In this document: positions 10,358 through 21,435 of the stretch, one piece after another
How the letters are laid out: every line of letters starts with the position of its first letter
How positions within the stretch are numbered: the stretch's first letter is position 1
NCBI GenBank assembly: GCA_963971225.1
Contig: OZ020267.1
Coordinates: 54,019,590-54,083,589, forward strand
Length of the DNA stretch: 64,000 nt
From: Melieria omissa
Taxonomy: Eukaryota; Arthropoda; Insecta; Diptera; Ulidiidae
Direction: 5' to 3'
Translations under genes and position numbers: made by a program
Notes under the pieces: generated by a model
Database searches by the model: none
Seen by the model: the letters and a program-made list of their open reading frames with translations, nothing else
Told to the model about the DNA's origin: nothing

Positions 10358-11905
10358 AGTGAATGTGTCAGTTGTGGGCGTAGTTGAATTTTCAACGACT
10401 GTCTCAACGACGTCACAACAACTTCAGACCGTTCGATACTCGAGCAGAATGTTTGTTGGCGATTCACGGCCACGTGCACAAACTTGATTGCAAATAACGT
10501 CAGACGCGTTTGCCGACAAAACGCTACAGTCGATCGCTGTTGAATGGGTAAAATGTATAATTGTTAACATCATTTCTTAATTAATAGTTAGTGGCCGCTC
10601 CAAAGAGTAACGATTTTCGAATTTGCTAAATGTGGCCGGCACTGGCTGGCGGCAATTCATGTAATGTCCAAATTGTGCCTAATTACAGTTACTTCTAGTG
10701 GGAATTGCATAGACTCGTGCAACAATTACACTAAACGCTGGCAAATTAACAGCGTTGCTGGCTGCTGTCGTGCGCCCTTTTCAACCGCAACCGCAACCGC
10801 GCCCCACACCAACACACAGCGCGTTCATTGAACGCTCATTCATATTTATCGCGTCGCTGAAATCTTCAACTCATGTCGAACAACGCAAATGACAGCAAAC
10901 TCTCAACGGCCGCTAAAACGTGAAATCAGTGTCGATCATAGGTTGAGCGGGGCAATAAAGCCAGCTCGGCGCGTTGATCGCATCGATCAGGCGTTGGTTC
11001 TACTGAAAGCGAAAGTGACTGGGCCCGGTGCCGTTGCTCTTTCGCCCGATTTCCCACGCCGCCTCACCTAAGCGAGCGCCCCATGATTATGCAATGCAAT
11101 CATTGCGGTCGACAATTACATGTAATATCCACATTGGAAGCTGTTTGCTTTTTATGGGCGATGAGCACAACGTCAGCTCGTTTGATGGAGTTGTAATAGT
11201 TGGCACCGACGGCAATTTCGTTCGAGTCGGTAATTAGTACTTTTTAGTGTCGTGATAATTGCTCGATGGGCGCTGCGAATTCGATGTGTGCGCAGCGACT
11301 GACTGCGTTCAGGTGAAATTAGCAGCTTTTACGAGGCTGATGAACTTTCAATGGGGAGGGGGGTTTACAACTTGGATGTTTGACTGAAATGAGTAGTGAT
11401 TTACTACGCGACCACTGAATCAGGGTTGTAAATTAGTGCTACTGTTGTTGCCTTGAATGAATAACACGTCATAAAGTTTGGGTTAGACGGAATTGGAATT
11501 GACTCATAGAGAGAAGAGAGAAACGTGATCAACTGCTTTGAGCTCTGATCCCACAGTTCAAGTTCAAGTTTCAACATTTTGAAAATAAAGCAGCAAAATA
11601 TTAGAAGTTTACTTTTTTCTTTCTTCAACGAGAACATCAACAATAGATTTACAGCCAAAATAAGACAATATTTCATGCCTAAATGTCTTCATAGATTCAG
11701 TACTCAAACATGGCTTTCTCAAGCGCCAACCTGTGCCTTCATTTTACAGTGTATTGGATTTGTAAACATTTCCAAAGCCAAAACAATTAACTCAGCAGCA
11801 AAATTTAATTAATGAAATGAACCTTGTTCGCTGGATTGAGTTACCATTTGTCAAAATTGTTATGTAGAAATGTTTAAAATCAAAAATTTTAAACATGTCA
11901 ATTTA
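10358..11905. other. upstream region of the host gene (5' UTR / promoter candidate)
   Basis: The first kilobase beyond the start codon is GC-richer than the window average, with CpG-containing blocks around 10760-11100 (a CAACCG triplet and dense GCGC). This fits 5' UTR or regulatory DNA of the minus-strand gene, but I cannot point to a specific TATA box or initiator. The open frames here have no recognisable domains. Confidence 0.4.
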
Positions 11906-11911
11906 TCTGAA

Positions 11912-12810
11912 TAAATAAAATAAAATAAAATAGCATAAAAAATAAAAGAAAATAAAGTTAAATGAAATTAAAAAAATAAAATAAATAACAAATTAAATAC
12001 ATCTAAATTAAAAATAAATACAATAATTTTATATAAAATAAAATAAATAAAGAGAAAAAATTAAATAAAATAAATGAAAATAAAATAAAAACAAATGAAA
12101 TCAAATAAAATACAAGAAAATAAAATATATTTAATTTGTTATTTATTTAAACATTGAAATTAAAAACAAATAAAGTAATTTAAAATCAAATAAAATATAT
12201 AAAGTGAAATTAAGAAAAATAAATAAAATCAGATTAAATAAAATAAAATTAAGTAATAAAAATAAAAATAAAATAAAATTAAAAAAAATAAAATAAAACT
12301 AAAATAAAATAAATTAAACTAAAATACATTTCAACAATATAAAATAAAATAAAATAAAATAAAATAAAATAAAATAAAATAAAATAAAATAAAATAAAAT
12401 AAAATAAAATAAAATAAAATAAAATAAAATAAAATAAAATACAATAAAATAAAATAAAATAAAATAATATAAAATAAAATAAAATAAAATAAAATAAAAT
12501 AAAATAAAACAAAACAAAACAAAATAAAATAAAAAAAATAAATAAAAATAAAATAAAATAAAATAAAATAAAATAAAATAAAATAAAATAAAATAAACTA
12601 AAATAAAATAAAATAAAATAAAATAAAATAAAATAAAATAAACTAAAATAAAATAAAATAAAATAAAAATAAAATAAAACAAAAAAATTAAATAAAATAT
12701 AAAAAATAAATAACAAATAAAACACATTTAAATTAAAATAAATAAAGTAATTTAAATCAAATAAAATACGTAAAATCAAGTAAAATCAAATAAAATATTT
12801 AATAAATAAA
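11912..12810. repeat. AAAAT pentanucleotide satellite array, ~0.9 kb
   Basis: Almost the whole interval is built from AAAAT/TAAAA units. The densest perfect part is at about 12340-12670, with variants AAAAC, AAACT and AATAT. The minus strand is open for up to 166 codons of Phe/Leu/Ile/Tyr, purely as a by-product of the 5-bp repeat. Confidence 0.95.
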
Positions 12811-14389
12811 AATAAGCCAAAACCTACTAAAAAAACACATCACAACGTAATGCACAAATGTTAAGATCAAAGATGCTAATCTCACTTGATGTTTGTAGAA
12901 TATTTGTCAATGTAAAATTTGCATAAACTCTCCAAATATCAACACTCGGCTGAATTTTGTTGCTTTTTCAAACTCCCCGCAGATTCTCGCGTCAAAAGCT
13001 CGCAGCGTCCCGTAGCGAATTCCCCAACAACGAGCTGTGAACAGTGGGTCCAGTGGTTGGACTTCATAATTAATTGGCACTTAATTTATTCAACTTTGAC
13101 ACCACGCGCTCGTGCACACTTTGCGGAGCCGAGGCGCTGGGGGCCGAGCGGCGCAAGCTGCACGTGCACGCGTGCGGCCCACAGAAGCATGAAATCACGC
13201 TGCAGTTACAAATGGCAATAAAACAATTTAAGGCAATATGAATTATTACAATAACAACAACAAATTCAAACACCCTCTACCAGTGGCTTGAAGTACGAGA
13301 CATACAACCAAACAGTTTCGAGCGATTGGCAACAACGAGACGTTATTGTTTGTAGATACAAAAAATTGAAAACAAAGAAACATAAATTCATTCAACATTA
13401 ATTATTGTCTGAATTTATTGCTGCCCGTTTTCAATTTCAAGTGGCAAACGTGTAGAGGACAGAAGCAAAAATCAATAAGCAAAACAGAAGCGCGAAAAAA
13501 TGCTAAAAAATAAATTATAATGATTTCTGCATGACTGATGCCCCATGAACGAACGTCAGCAAATTTCGTTGCAATTAAGCCGATTCGATTCAAATAGCGA
13601 TGGCGCAGGCGCGTGTCTCGCTGGATTTACTTTGCTGTTGACCCAACGATGCGAGGGGCAAAAAATTTAGACAAGGATGTGGAAACCTTTAATTAGTACC
13701 AATTGAACTAAACTAAAGGAAACTTAAAGTATGAATAAAAAAGAAAATGTTGGGGCAATTCTGACAAAATTTGGTTTATATAAATTAAATTTTAAAGTTA
13801 AAGTTGAGTAGTTCAGGTTACCAGAAAAAGTATGGTTTTTTAACAAAATGTAAACAACTTGACTTGATTGAAAACTCTATTTGTTCTGCACCTGAGTCGA
13901 ACCTCTATATGGGAGTTCTTTGTCTAGGTATCTAGACCCAACAAATAGCGCTTCTCGTCCAGTGATGTCTGTAGAAGCTGGGACGGTGAAGAAGAGTGAG
14001 AAACTATACAACACTTTCCGTATCACTGTCCGGCTCTGCAGGACATGTCGAATCCGTATCTTAGGATCAAGATTCCTGACGAATCGGACTAGCGTGACGA
14101 AGTAGAACTGATCTGATCTTTTCTGCTTCATTAAGAGGTCGAACTGTTTGAAACTGGTTAATCTCGGATTGAGACTGTTCATCAGATCCAGGGAGATAAA
14201 CGAAGGCATTCACAATTGGCCATTTCGGCCTTCGAGTGGAAGTGCCAACCACACCTTTCCCTACCTAACCCAACCTAAATTTGTTTCTTCTTCTCGAGTC
14301 ATGAAAGTGGACCAAGTTTTTAAATGTCTCATATTTCTTTTATTCATTTAATTATGCTTTTGCTTTGCTAGCCACACTATACTAACTAC
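12811..14389. other. unique-looking non-coding DNA
   Basis: Includes a GC-richer block near 12970-13200 and homeodomain-type TAATTAATT near 13070. A fragment shared with 28985-29110 lies at 13885-14000. No exon is supported. Confidence 0.45.
13885..14000 (-). repeat. interspersed repeat fragment, copy A
   Basis: On the minus strand CAGCTTCT-CAGACAT-ACTGGAC and, further on, AGAGGTTCGA-TCAG are shared with the minus strand of 28985-29110. In both copies the encoded text includes TDITG/SDITG, so a decayed coding origin is possible. The family is unknown. Confidence 0.4.
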
Positions 14390-14518
14390 TATTATGCGAC
14401 CGAATATTCGGCTTCGGCATTAGCTTATTTGGCCAATTTTAAATCTTCAGCTTCGGCTTCGGTCAAAATAGCCAAATACTTTAGCCGAAGGTTTTATTTT
14501 TTTAATAAAATATATATA

Positions 14519-15260
14519 TCAGGTGTACAACTTTGCTTCCGCCGTTTTTTTCCAAAATTAAAAGCTTTATTGCGAAAAAGTGCTTACAGATGTATTATTC
14601 AAAGTATTGTCCGTCGCTAGCGACAACTTTCTCCCATCTTTCCGGCAATTTTCGGATCCCGGCTCGAAAAAAGGAGTCCTCTTTTGACGCTATCCATGAA
14701 GCAATCCATTTTTCCAATTCTTCGAAGGATTGAAAATGTTGATCTGCCAGGCCGTGTGCCATCGAACGGAATAGGTGGAAGTCAGAAGGGGCGACATCTG
14801 GGGAATACGGCGGGTGGGGCAAGACTTCCCATTTCAGCGTTTCCAGGTACTTTTTGACCACTTTTGCGACGTGAGGCCGAGCATTGTCGTGTTGGAGGAT
14901 GACTTTGTCATGTCGAAATCACCATTTTTAAAATGTTGAAACCACTCCCGACAAGTTCTTTCACTCAGAGCAGCATCACCGTAAGTTTCTGAGAGCATTC
15001 GATGCGCTTCAGCTGGATTTTTTTTCGAATTGTAACAGAAAAGTAAAACTTCCCGCAAATGGCGAGAATTGGGCACATAAACGGACATTTTCGAGCGTGA
15101 ATAATACGAAAACAAGAACAACTGTCACTGAAACGGCGATGACAATTCGTTAGGCACTGTCCACACTCACTTTAAAGGCATTACCATCTATGTATTTCAA
15201 CCAGCCTCAGCCGGTACAGCCACCTATCGGAAAACGGCGGAAGCAAAGTTGTACACCTGA
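14519..15260 (-). mobile_element. mariner element with internal deletion, 742 bp
   Basis: Perfect 30-bp inverted ends beginning TCAGGTGTACAACTTTGCTT are flanked by TA (14517-14518 and 15261-15262). The element lies within the TTCGGC-type MITE. An intact copy should be about 1.3 kb; over 500 bp of the centre are gone. The identical ends suggest relatively recent mobility. Confidence 0.9.
14595..15088 (-). pseudogene. mariner transposase, middle deleted and frameshifted
   Basis: The N-terminus MSVYVPNSRHLREVLLFCYN through the helix-turn-helix segment (SERTCREWFQHFKNGDFDM) is present. It is then joined out of frame to the catalytic end, VILQHDNARPHVAKVV, which continues to YSPDVAPSDFHLF and the C-terminus near ERWEKVVASDGQYFE. 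The second and third catalytic Asp remain 34 residues apart; the first Asp (TGDE region) and everything between are deleted. About 160 residues are missing, so the product is inactive. The terminal repeats could still be acted on by an intact relative elsewhere. Confidence 0.9.
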
Positions 15261-15440
15261 TATTTTTGTTGTTTCTTAAGTGGAACAAAGCAATAAATAA
15301 CCAAAGAAGGGCTACATTTTAGACTTTTTTCCTCTAAAGAATTTTTATTAGTATTCGGCTTCAAGTTCGGCCGAGTATTTCAGTTATGCCGAATATTCTG
15401 CTTCGGCTTCGGTAAAAAATCCACTTTTCATTGGGCACTA

Positions 15441-18400
15441 CTAACTACAAAACAACAGTGTTTTATATGTTTTGTATAAATAAAATTGTTTTAACTACTG
15501 AAACTTATGCGAGGCTTTATTTACGGGGTTAGCACACATGAACTTATATTACGGGTTTTCCGTACACGCCCTCTGAACCTAATATAACCTAACACTCATC
15601 TAAAATTACAATTATATTCGAAATTATTGTAGAAACCCAAACCCATTTTGATTATTGTAAAAACCCAAAAGTTGACAACCTCACAACTCCTATTGTATGG
15701 GAGACGCCCTCTGGTGGTAAGTTTCTGCACTTTAACTAATTTTGTATTTTTTTTACTCAAGAATGTTGCCGATCGCTGAATAAATCATTAAAATCGGTTT
15801 AGTAGTATTCGAGATGCGATGTTTCCTTGCTTACTTGACTAATACATTTAGAATTTCATAGAAAATGTCCAGTTTTGTATGGCAGCCCCTTAAGACTTAA
15901 AAATAGTGGGTAGGACTGTTTGGAAGACACATTTGGATGAGAAAATAAATTATTGTCGGTTTACAGTAGACATATTTGGGGTCAACCTGGGACCAGTTGG
16001 AGCCTATTTCTAAAAACGGTCATTTTGTATGGGAGGCCGATTAAGGGTTGAAGATGGGGTATAAATATGTTTGAAAGAAATGTTCAGCAGGGAAAATGAG
16101 TGAGGGTCAGTCATAGATTTTAACCCTCTAAGAGCAACTTCTGAGCAGCTGTGAGGCAATTTATAGATTTTCCCAGCTTTTTGTGAACTTTGACCTCGAT
16201 GCGAAGCCAGTTAATCCCACACTAGCCTCAAAATTTTTTGGCTCATGTAATTTTGAACAAAACTGCATCAAATGAGATGTTCTTCATCACCCAAAATGAA
16301 AAAATATTACACTAAATCCTGTCTACTGCACACATTTGTATTGAATCCCAAGAGGAAGAAAATTGTTAAAATATTAAAACAAAATTGCCATTGACATTAA
16401 TTTGTTACTTTTCTTTTTTTACTAGTAAAACTTGTTTTTTTTTTCATTTTATTTGAACTCAATTCTTAGCACTCATATTGTTTTGTGATTATTTTGGTGC
16501 CTCTTTTCTTTATTGTTCCTACTGTGTAAAGCTCAAAATGTGTTTTTTTTTCATAAATTCTATTATTGGCACTGATTCCGTTTTATGGTATTTTCGTTGA
16601 CTGTTAATTTTTAATTCATTTGTGTATTGACGTCAGTTGTAGCGCCTTTTCAACGCCAACACTGACCCATCCGTCAACATGTCTGCCTGTGTGCGGCTTC
16701 CACGTTTTGGCTTTAACGTTTTGTTGTGTTTTTCGTTTGTTGCTTTACAGTTTTGCTTCTACTGTACACAACGACAACAGCAAAAATAATCGAAGCAACA
16801 AATAATTTATGGTGTAATGGAAATGCACATTGTGTGATTGCAGTCATTTCTATGTCAATGTCACGGCGAGCGACAAACGAACAATTTGCACATAAAAAAA
16901 TCATGTGTATGTATGTGCAACATTCCCATGTATGCTACATGAGTCGAAACAACATCGAACGCTTCTTTGAGTTTGCGCAAAATATGTGCAAACATTGAAG
17001 GTTTCGTATTAACACTGGACATACCGAAAAGCCTTCAATGTGGGACTTTCAATTACTGATTAACCATATTTTAAAAACCATTTGAGATATTTTGTGCTGA
17101 GCAAATATTCACTCAACACATATCGAAATCGAATAAGAATCACAATGTTCGAGTGATTCAAATTTGAGAGCCGCCAAGTTCTTTGTTTTGGCTGCCTTAA
17201 CATTTGGCACTTGCAACAATTGCCAACAATATTTGTGCACATTGTTCAAAACAATTTCATTTACACTTTCAAACGCCATTTCGACTCGACGCGACGATGA
17301 GCTCAACGTTGCGTACATTTTAATGCGCAAAACGTGGCCGGGCAGCGAGTTCAAGTGTACTGCGGCAGCTAAATGCCGGCTCGGTGTCGGCTACGATAAC
17401 CAACATTTCTCAATTGTCGAGGTAATTAATATTTAATTGTTGTTGCTTTTGTTGTTGTTGCCACAGTTATTGCAAACAACAATTTCATTTGCAGCTGAAG
17501 CGCACACATGCGGCCAGCCATGCCGACCAAATGAATTATGGAAAATTTACTCTTTTTCGCATTTGTTGTTCTTGTATTTTGTTAAGTCAAGTCAAAGTTT
17601 ATCAATTTTTCTCAATAATACAAAATTCCATGGCATCGAAGCGAAGGCGCGCCATCAACCCGTTGCAGGCGCACAAATGCACAGCTGGGGTTGGGGCTGA
17701 ATGGCAGCCGGAATGAGCCGTGGACCGTGCAATGGAAACTGCGTCTTGGCTGCCTGACTGACTGACTGACTCGCAGTTTAATTGTTGCATTCGACTTTAT
17801 TCAATTTAATTGCGTATTTATGACTGCAATTGTTGTGGTTGCTGTTGCTATTTTTAGCTGCCGCACATCATTAATTCGTCCAGTCCAAATAGTGCAATGC
17901 ACCGCACCACACACTGCCGGCGAGTCGTTGCTATTCTTGTTACTGTTATTGTTATTGTTGTTGTCATCATGCGTGAAGTACGCGTACGTGCACTCAAGCA
18001 GCTTTGCATTGAGGCAGTCGAGGCCGTCTTATCATTTGCTCTCAGGTCCTTATCACGTGCACCACTCGAGCCGGCTGCAGTTGCCTTGTCAAAGCGTTTT
18101 ACGCACAACAGCAGCTCAGCCCACAGCCCAATGCAGCTCTGAGGCCGCTGTGTAATTTTCCACTGGAGCCGGAGGTCGCTGGGATTATGCTTATCGGTTT
18201 GCTTTACTCCCACTGACGGCCAGCGGAGCGACTGAGTGGTGTGAATGTGAAAGATGACCTCGAAATGGGTCAAGAATCACAAATAGTTAGAAATTTCTAT
18301 AGTTGGATAAAAATAAAAGTAACAAATTATGTTATTCAAACAAAAAGTCAGAAAATCCAGTAGACGAAAAACAGAAGAATTGAAGTTGACAGTAGCGTAC

Positions 18401-18650
18401 AACCGATTTAGTTTTGGGAGATGTTTTGTACAGAAATTTTAAACCCAATATTATTTAAACCCATATTTGCCATTCAAAATTTTTGAAGAAACAGATACTT
18501 GGTACGTTTAAGTCACCAAAACTAAAGCGTCACTGAAAATTAATCTACACAGAAAAATTTAAGTATGCAATTCTGTTGAGTCATTGGATCGTATATGCAG
18601 ATATGAGATCCAGTCTTATAAGAAATAATTAGATTTATAAGAGGACTAGC
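15441..18650. other. non-coding DNA, mixed repeat-like and unique
   Basis: From about 15530 to 16130 the text (GGTTTAGTAGTATTCGAGAT, CATTTTGTATGGGAGGC twice in variant forms) resembles old interspersed repeats, but no ends were found. From 16600 to 18270 it becomes GC-richer and unique-looking with TTG/CAA runs, such as fly introns and enhancers often show. TGAC repeats occur at 17755-17772. No exon is supported. Confidence 0.4.
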
Positions 18651-19024
18651 AGGGTCCCGCAAGTTTAAAGTCAATGGGCCCAATAAATCAAATTTAACTT
18701 AACCCTGTGTTGACCGCGTAAGATTTTTATGAAAAAATACATACTTGTCCAATTTTTTCTCGTTTAAGTCCTTTTTTACATTTTTTAGCCAATTGATCCA
18801 TGAAATCATGTTTCCTCATGCAAACTCTTAACACATCGTTGATCCGATCAGATTTTGATTGAAAAAAATTAAAAACATATTTAAGTCTAAATTTTGGATT
18901 TCAAGTGTTTTAACTAAGTTTAAGTCAATAGGTCCATTTACTCATGTTTTTGTCACAGTTCACTTTTAACCTGTCTTTGACCCTTTTAGATTTTGATTTT
19001 CGAAAAAATAAAAAACACGAATTA

Positions 19025-19583
19025 CGAGGGCGGGTCAATAAGTCCGTGACTTTTTGAATGAAACACAGGTTTTTAGATAAAAAGTTATTTTATTTTTCAA
19101 CGTAGTCTCCTTTGAGATCTATACACTTAGCCCAACGTTTCTCCAGTTTTTTTATCCCTTCCGAAAAATATGATTTGTCGAGGTCTTCAAAATAGGCATT
19201 TGTTTGTGAGATGACTTCGTCATTGGAGGCAAATCTCTTTCCGCCGAGCCATTTCTTCAAGTTTGGGAACAAGAAATAGTCACTTGGGGCTAGATCGGGT
19301 GAATAGGCGGGATGAGGGAGCAATTCGTAGCCCAATTCATGGATTTTTGCCATGGAAACTGCACATGTGTGCACCCGTGCACAAGAAATTCACTTTTTTC
19401 CATTTTCTTCTCAGTCAACGCGGTAGTCTGATATTAACGGCTGTCAAAAACAAACTAAATGTCGCAGCTTGTTCAATTTTTGACAAGAGTCAACTGACAG
19501 ATGACTGTTGACTGGAGCAGTGTTGCCATTTCAATTAAGAGGCGGGAAATTCAAAAAGTCACGGACTTATTGACCCGCCCTCG
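19025..19583 (-). mobile_element. mariner element, mostly deleted, 559 bp
   Basis: Perfect 35-bp inverted ends starting CGAGGGCGGGTCAATAAGTC are flanked by TA (19023-19024 and 19584-19585). It is inserted in the ATTA of the ~136-bp tandem repeat, whose text resumes on the other side. It is a third mariner lineage, distinct in ends and protein from those at 3566 and 14519. Confidence 0.9.
19090..19403 (-). pseudogene. mariner transposase C-terminal remnant
   Basis: An N-terminal scrap MEKSEFL starting at 19403 is joined out of frame to the C-terminal quarter: HTCAVSMAKIHELGYELLPH, then YSPDLAPSDYFLFPNLKKW and an end near KRWAKCIDLKGDYVEK. Only the third catalytic Asp (PSDYF) remains; the DNA-binding domain, the first Asp and the HDN motif are lost. 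The original start codon and stop therefore survive around a deletion of about 240-250 codons. Confidence 0.88.
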
Positions 19584-20200
19584 TATTTCACATTTGAAGA
19601 ACTTTCGCCAAGTGTGATGGCAAAAAGACTATAAAATCTTGTTTTTCCATACAAACTTTGAACTCATCGTTGATCCGTCAGATTTTGGTTTTCCAAAAAA
19701 AAAAAATGAAAAACAAGTGTCCAATTACTTTTGACTTTAGGTGTTTTCACTAATTTTCAAGTCAAAGTCAAAGTTCACAGTTACTCTAAACAAACTCTTA
19801 ACCCATTGATGACCCGTCAGATTTAGATTAAAAAAAAATGAATAATTTCACATTAGAAGTTTTTTTTAGCAAGTTTAAAGTCAAAAGCCCCAAAAAATCG
19901 TGTTGCTCCATATAAACTCTTAACTCTTTGTTAAAGCTTTTAAGTTTTAATATTTGCAAAAATAAAAGAAGTGTTGAATTATTTCTTATTTCAAGTGTTT
20001 CCACGAATTTTGAAGTTAACAGGACCAATCTTTATAGGACCAGTTCATGTTTTTTTTCCTAGTCTTCCCTGAATAAACATTAACCCATTATTGACCCCGT
20101 TTAATTTTGATTTTCGAAAAATTAAAAAATATGTGTCGAATTACTTTTGATTTGCAGTATTTTCACCAAAGTTAAAGATCTTTATTGGAAACAATTCTTA

Positions 20201-21026
20201 AATTTTTGAGTATTATCTTCAATATCTGTTGTAATTGGAAGTCTCCTTTAAGTTCGTTATTTTGTACTTAAACATGATAAATTTTCATTTTTTCTTTGGC
20301 AGCGATTCTTTCTTTCTTTGAGTAATCATCAGCGAAAGGACACGACTGATCACTGCAACACAAATAGTTTTCCTCAAATTTCTCTACAATACACAATAAC
20401 TAATTGTTTAGTTCATCTTTAAGTTGCCACTTTCTATAATAATCGATTTTGTTTATTTCTCTTTCAATTTTCGCACAAAAAAAATTCAACAACAATGTAT
20501 GCAAACAATAAATACAACAACAACCAAGCTGGCCAACAGGTGCAGCAGTTAGATGGTTGTAAATAGACGGCGTCGTCGAAGTTGTCGTTGTTGTTGTTGT
20601 TGGCGCACTTTCGCTTTTTGAGGCATTGCGAAAAGTGTGAAATGAGGCGGCTGACCCGAGTTTTGCCGACCTACACATGAACGTCGCACAGTTGAAAGCC
20701 AAAATATATGTACATACAAACATACATAAATTGCAAGCATTTTCTGTTGACTGCAGCGCGACTAACAACAATACAAATAACAACAACAAAAACAATCAAA
20801 ATGGCATTGTTCAAACTACAACCAGCTGGGCACCGATCCAACTGCAAATCAGACAAACGCCAGACAGACAAAAAAGTGCAACCAGAAAATTGCACATACA
20901 AAATGAAATCGTAAGCAACAAATAGAGACAACAACAAAAGGTATACAAAATAATTAGGAAAATTCTTAAAATTCTTGAACACAACTAGAAAGTGAAAAGT
21001 AGGCAGCAAAAATTTACACAATTGAA
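20201..21026. other. unique-looking non-coding DNA
   Basis: CAACAACAA-type runs are abundant from 20500 to 20930 and create spurious open frames on both strands. No gene is supported. Confidence 0.5.
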
Positions 21027-21435
21027 ATAAAATCAAATAAAATAAAATAAAATAAAATAAAATAATATAAAATAAAACTAAAATAAATTAAATTAAAAAA
21101 AATTAAATGAAAAATATGAAATAAAATAAAATAAAATAATATAAAATAAAACTAAATTAAATGAAACTAAAAAAAATTAAATGAAAAATATGAAATAAAA
21201 TAAAATAAAACAAAATAAAATAAAATAAAATAAAATAAAATAAAATAAAATAAAATAAAACAATATAAAATAAAATAAAACAAAATAAAATAAAATAAAT
21301 TAAAATAAAATAAAATTAAATAAAATTAAATTTAATTTAATAAAAAAATTAGATGAAAAATATGAAATAAAACAAATAAAATAAAATAAAATAAAATAAA
21401 AAATAAATAAAATCAAATATAATCAAATAAAACAA
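21027..21435. repeat. AAAAT pentanucleotide array, ~0.4 kb
   Basis: Same repeat unit and strand orientation as at 11912-12810, with a higher-order variant: blocks containing AATTAAATGAAAAATATGAA recur about every 80-90 bp near 21100, 21175 and 21345. Confidence 0.92.

Larger units (their letters stand above)
14390..15440. mobile_element. hAT-like MITE (TTCGGC-rich) split by a mariner
   Basis: This is a second copy of the element at 9586-10065. It shares GGCCAATTTTAAATCTTCAG near the left end and CTTAAGTGGAACAAAG and AGTATTCGGCTT near the right end. Perfect 8-bp duplications CTAACTAC flank it at 14382-14389 and 15441-15448. Its terminal repeats are more degenerate than those of the first copy. 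A 742-bp mariner sits inside it; without that the MITE is about 307 bp. Confidence 0.85.
18655..20200 (+). repeat. decayed ~136-bp tandem repeat array, copy 1
   Basis: The phrases AAACTCTTAACCCAT, GTTGACCCGTCAGATTTTGA, GAAAAAATTAAAAACACG and TCAAGTGTTTTCAC recur in fixed order at about 120-145-bp spacing (for example near 18700, 18830, 18960, 19660, 19795, 19915 and 20085). A mariner (19025-19583) interrupts one unit. The same family forms a second array at 61140-62570 in the same orientation. Confidence 0.8.

Noticed and set aside
12279..12779. 166-codon open frame on the minus strand (Phe/Leu/Ile/Tyr repeats)
   Set aside because: It is the translation of the AAAAT pentanucleotide array; a 5-bp repeat without stops is open in every register.
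17820..18273. Open frames on both strands near a GC-rich block
   Set aside because: Both strands are open with low-complexity Leu/Thr runs; neither shows motifs or clear exon borders.
20400..21036. Overlapping minus-strand frames of 121-131 codons
   Set aside because: Driven by TTG/CAA repeats on one strand; no recognisable protein feature.
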